Below are positions 62,101 through 64,000 of a stretch of DNA of 64,000 bases, in pieces. The number at the start of each line of letters is the position of its first letter. Positions within the stretch are counted from its first letter, which is position 1. The DNA is from Rhizodiscina lignyota. Taxonomy: Eukaryota > Ascomycota > Dothideomycetes > Aulographales > Rhizodiscinaceae. Under the pieces are notes generated by a model, which worked only from the letters and a program-made list of their open reading frames with translations, made no database searches and was not told where the DNA came from. The position numbers were made by a program, and so were the translations under genes. The stretch lies in NCBI GenBank assembly GCA_010015805.1, contig ML978127.1:1550001-1614000 (forward strand). The letters are read 5' to 3'.

Positions 62101-62935
62101 CTTTGAATGTCGAGGGATTGTTAAGGCCGTTGCTGGATGTTAAATTGATACCAAGTGAAGCAGCCTACCTTTATACAAATTATGGAATCCACTCTATCGT
62201 ATGTGGCTTATAGCTGCACTTCTGTGTGCAGGTTGTAGTCTGCTCCTCAGTGACGTGGAGTCGGGTTGGTCAACATAAAGAACCCTTTCCCGATTAGGCT
62301 CATTTTTCGAAGCTAGCCAGACTCACGATGTTGCAGCCCACAGTCTTGTGGATAGTTGCCACTTATTTGCCCTAGGGAGCTAAGGACGCAGGACTGCACA
62401 GCCTGGCTGAAAGGCTGGGAGGATCAAATAATGGTCAATTAGCGAGATATTGTGCGCGGACAGACCTCCCCCGCCTTGCACTTTGGTGCTGGCCATGCGC
62501 ATTTTCTCACTTAGGTAAGAAGCGCACTTGTCGAATTCGGCATGCGCGAAGTAGCGCGACAGGGATGATACAGATTTCCGGGCCTGCATGACCAAGGACC
62601 ACTGAATCCTCCTTCAAAATGCTTCGCCTTTGCACGACGCCTCATTAGAGATCCACAGTGGAATAACAAGGAACGTTGTCTCACCGCTGCTTTCACAGTG
62701 CTTCCTTCGGCAACATGACGTCTGGAGGAACAGCCACAATTCAAAAAACGAAATATCCCTCACCTGTCATTCAGGCACGACTTGTCGCGGCTTTGAGCAC
62801 ATGTGGGCTTGGTCATGAGTACTTCGGCATTGTGCTCTCGGGCTTTGGGCCTGCTCAAGATGCGATACTAAATTGGTTGAAATAATACGGGAACCCCGAA
62901 GGCTGAGAGCCCAAAAAGTCATGGGATAATTCACC
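62101..62935. other. Intergenic region between ferritin-like and protease genes
   Basis: About 835 bp. It holds the promoter of the ferritin-like gene and the 3' flank of the protease. Short frames on both strands are not supported. Confidence 0.4.
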
Positions 62936-64000
62936 CTACAACTCCTCTACTGCCTTCGCAAGGCCTACCACCTTCGTTTCTACGTTGAAAGTTGAGTAGT
63001 AATGCTTGAGCAAAGATCCTCCGAGTATCCAGAACCCAACGTCGCCGCCATTTATGACTGTCTGACACATTCCAGGATGCCCCTCGATTGGACCGGCGTT
63101 GAAATCCCTCGATGGGATGGTGTACTTGCGTCCCTCAATCTCGAAGTCGAGCGTGGCTGGTAGCTCGCAGATCCTCTCGCACGCAATCCCGAAAACGCCA
63201 GTCTCGTTGAGGAGCTTGATATCTATCGAGATATGCTTATAGATTGCGGCGGCATCATCATTGCTTGGAGCGACGATATTGGACGTGCCGGTGTCAAGAA
63301 CAGCGAAGTTCGCCACGCCGGTGGGCCGGCCGTTCACGAAGATGTTCGTAAAGTTGACGTTCCAAATTGATGCGAGAAGACCATCGGTAACAGCTGGCCG
63401 AATGTAATGTATGTCCCCGACAAACTTGGAATGATCAATCGCACCAAGCGTCAACTCCGCGTGTCCGGTAGATCGTGGCGGTATGTAAAAGCTAACAATT
63501 GGTTCGAGAAGTTCTCCTGCCGCTACCAGCGCTGGTAGTATTGGATTCCTCGCGCCATCGAGATCCGCTGCGGACCCAAGACCGATTACCGCCTGAAAGT
63601 GCTTGAGGAACGGCGCAAAACCCGGCGTCGCACTGTCTACGAGTCCGATTTCCTGGTTATCGACGGTAAGACCGCCAATACTGACTCGGTCGGTATTAAG
63701 AAATCCACTTTGGCTCTCATTGCCTGGTGTAACGCCGCCACCGGTGAAGAAGCTGAATTCAAAGGGTGTGTTGGAGGAGAGGTTAAAGGTCCTTGACCTT
63801 GAAGGATTGAATTTTGAAACATCTTTTGCGCAGCCATTCGCAGGAGTACAATCTGCGCTTGGGATAAGGAAGGTAGGTGAACCGGTGTCGAATACCGCAG
63901 AACTATAATACCGTTTAGCAGAGTATTGCGCGATCGATGGTAGCAGGTTGTTTACAAAGTCTGAGGAGGGGAGCCAATTTCCACATTGCCTATCCACTAC
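62936..64000 (-). CDS. Pepsin-like (A1) aspartic protease, 5' end beyond the window
   Basis: Partial gene; the exon 63902-62936 is complete to its stop. A 53-bp intron (63903-63955) precedes an exon reaching the window edge that reads Y-I-G-N-V-E-I-G-S-P-P-Q-T-F, the classic entry to the first lobe. Both catalytic motifs are present: F-D-T-G-S-P-T-F just after the join and L-D-T-G-T-S-N-I in the second lobe. A G-F-W-I-L-G-G-S-L-L-K-H-Y-Y-S-T-F-N block near the C-terminus matches the family. The protein ends V-E-E-L without a clear GPI signal. It is likely secreted, but the signal peptide and propeptide lie outside the window. Continuous translation through the intron would miss the correct frame. 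Confidence 0.92.
   Translation of the reverse strand, partial: VVDRQCGNWLPSSDFVNNLLPSIAQYSAKRYYSSAVFDTGSPTFLIPSADCTPANGCAKDVSKFNPSRSRTFNLSSNTPFEFSFFTGGGVTPGNESQSGFLNTDRVSIGGLTVDNQEIGLVDSATPGFAPFLKHFQAVIGLGSAADLDGARNPILPALVAAGELLEPIVSFYIPPRSTGHAELTLGAIDHSKFVGDIHYIRPAVTDGLLASIWNVNFTNIFVNGRPTGVANFAVLDTGTSNIVAPSNDDAAAIYKHISIDIKLLNETGVFGIACERICELPATLDFEIEGRKYTIPSRDFNAGPIEGHPGMCQTVINGGDVGFWILGGSLLKHYYSTFNVETKVVGLAKAVEEL

Overview
The window is nuclear DNA of a filamentous ascomycete, probably Pezizomycotina and plausibly a dothideomycete (the class is inference). The signs are single genes on both strands, introns mostly 45-70 bp with GT...AG ends and CTAAC/CTGAC-like branch sites, a highly reducing fungal polyketide synthase, and orthologues of fungal-specific genes (creC, creD, SLM1, ZDS1, GEM1, HBS1). 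No operons and no RNA genes were recognised. Exon joins were worked out by hand and checked for reading-frame closure.

Region 1 (about 0.2-18.6 kb) is a compact secondary-metabolite gene cluster: a Baeyer-Villiger-type flavin monooxygenase, a highly reducing PKS (KS-AT-DH-degenerate MT-atypical ER-KR-ACP), an HxxxD acyltransferase, a DHA1-type MFS exporter, and a two-domain protein fusing an NRPS condensation domain to a LovC-like trans-acting enoyl reductase. The PKS has no release domain and its own DH, MT and ER depart from consensus. The fusion protein carries one activity that could replace a weak in-line domain (ER) and one that could release the chain (C). This is the most unusual feature of the window. 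The shared MFS/fusion promoter holds a 336-bp MITE-like element with 44-bp terminal inverted repeats and a separate perfect 14-bp inverted repeat.

Region 2 (18.6-20.4 kb) is a repeat-rich border: a double CACGTG palindrome, a decayed GC-rich tandem repeat and a short TA-flanked inverted-repeat element.

Region 3 (20.5-64 kb) is mostly ordinary genome: a calpain-like protease, a TRI12-type MFS pump, a 3.3-kb stretch with coding-like remnants, SLM1 (TORC2/PI(4,5)P2 effector), creD and creC (both carbon-catabolite-repression ubiquitin components, close together on one strand), GEM1 (mitochondrial Miro GTPase), ZDS1, a DUF985 cupin, MsrB, two tandem BTB-domain genes, a glycine-rich unknown, a small secreted cysteine protein, a small repeat protein, HBS1 (ribosome rescue, seven exons including a 21-nt microexon), a histidine phosphatase, a secreted ferritin-like protein, and an aspartic protease that runs off the right edge.
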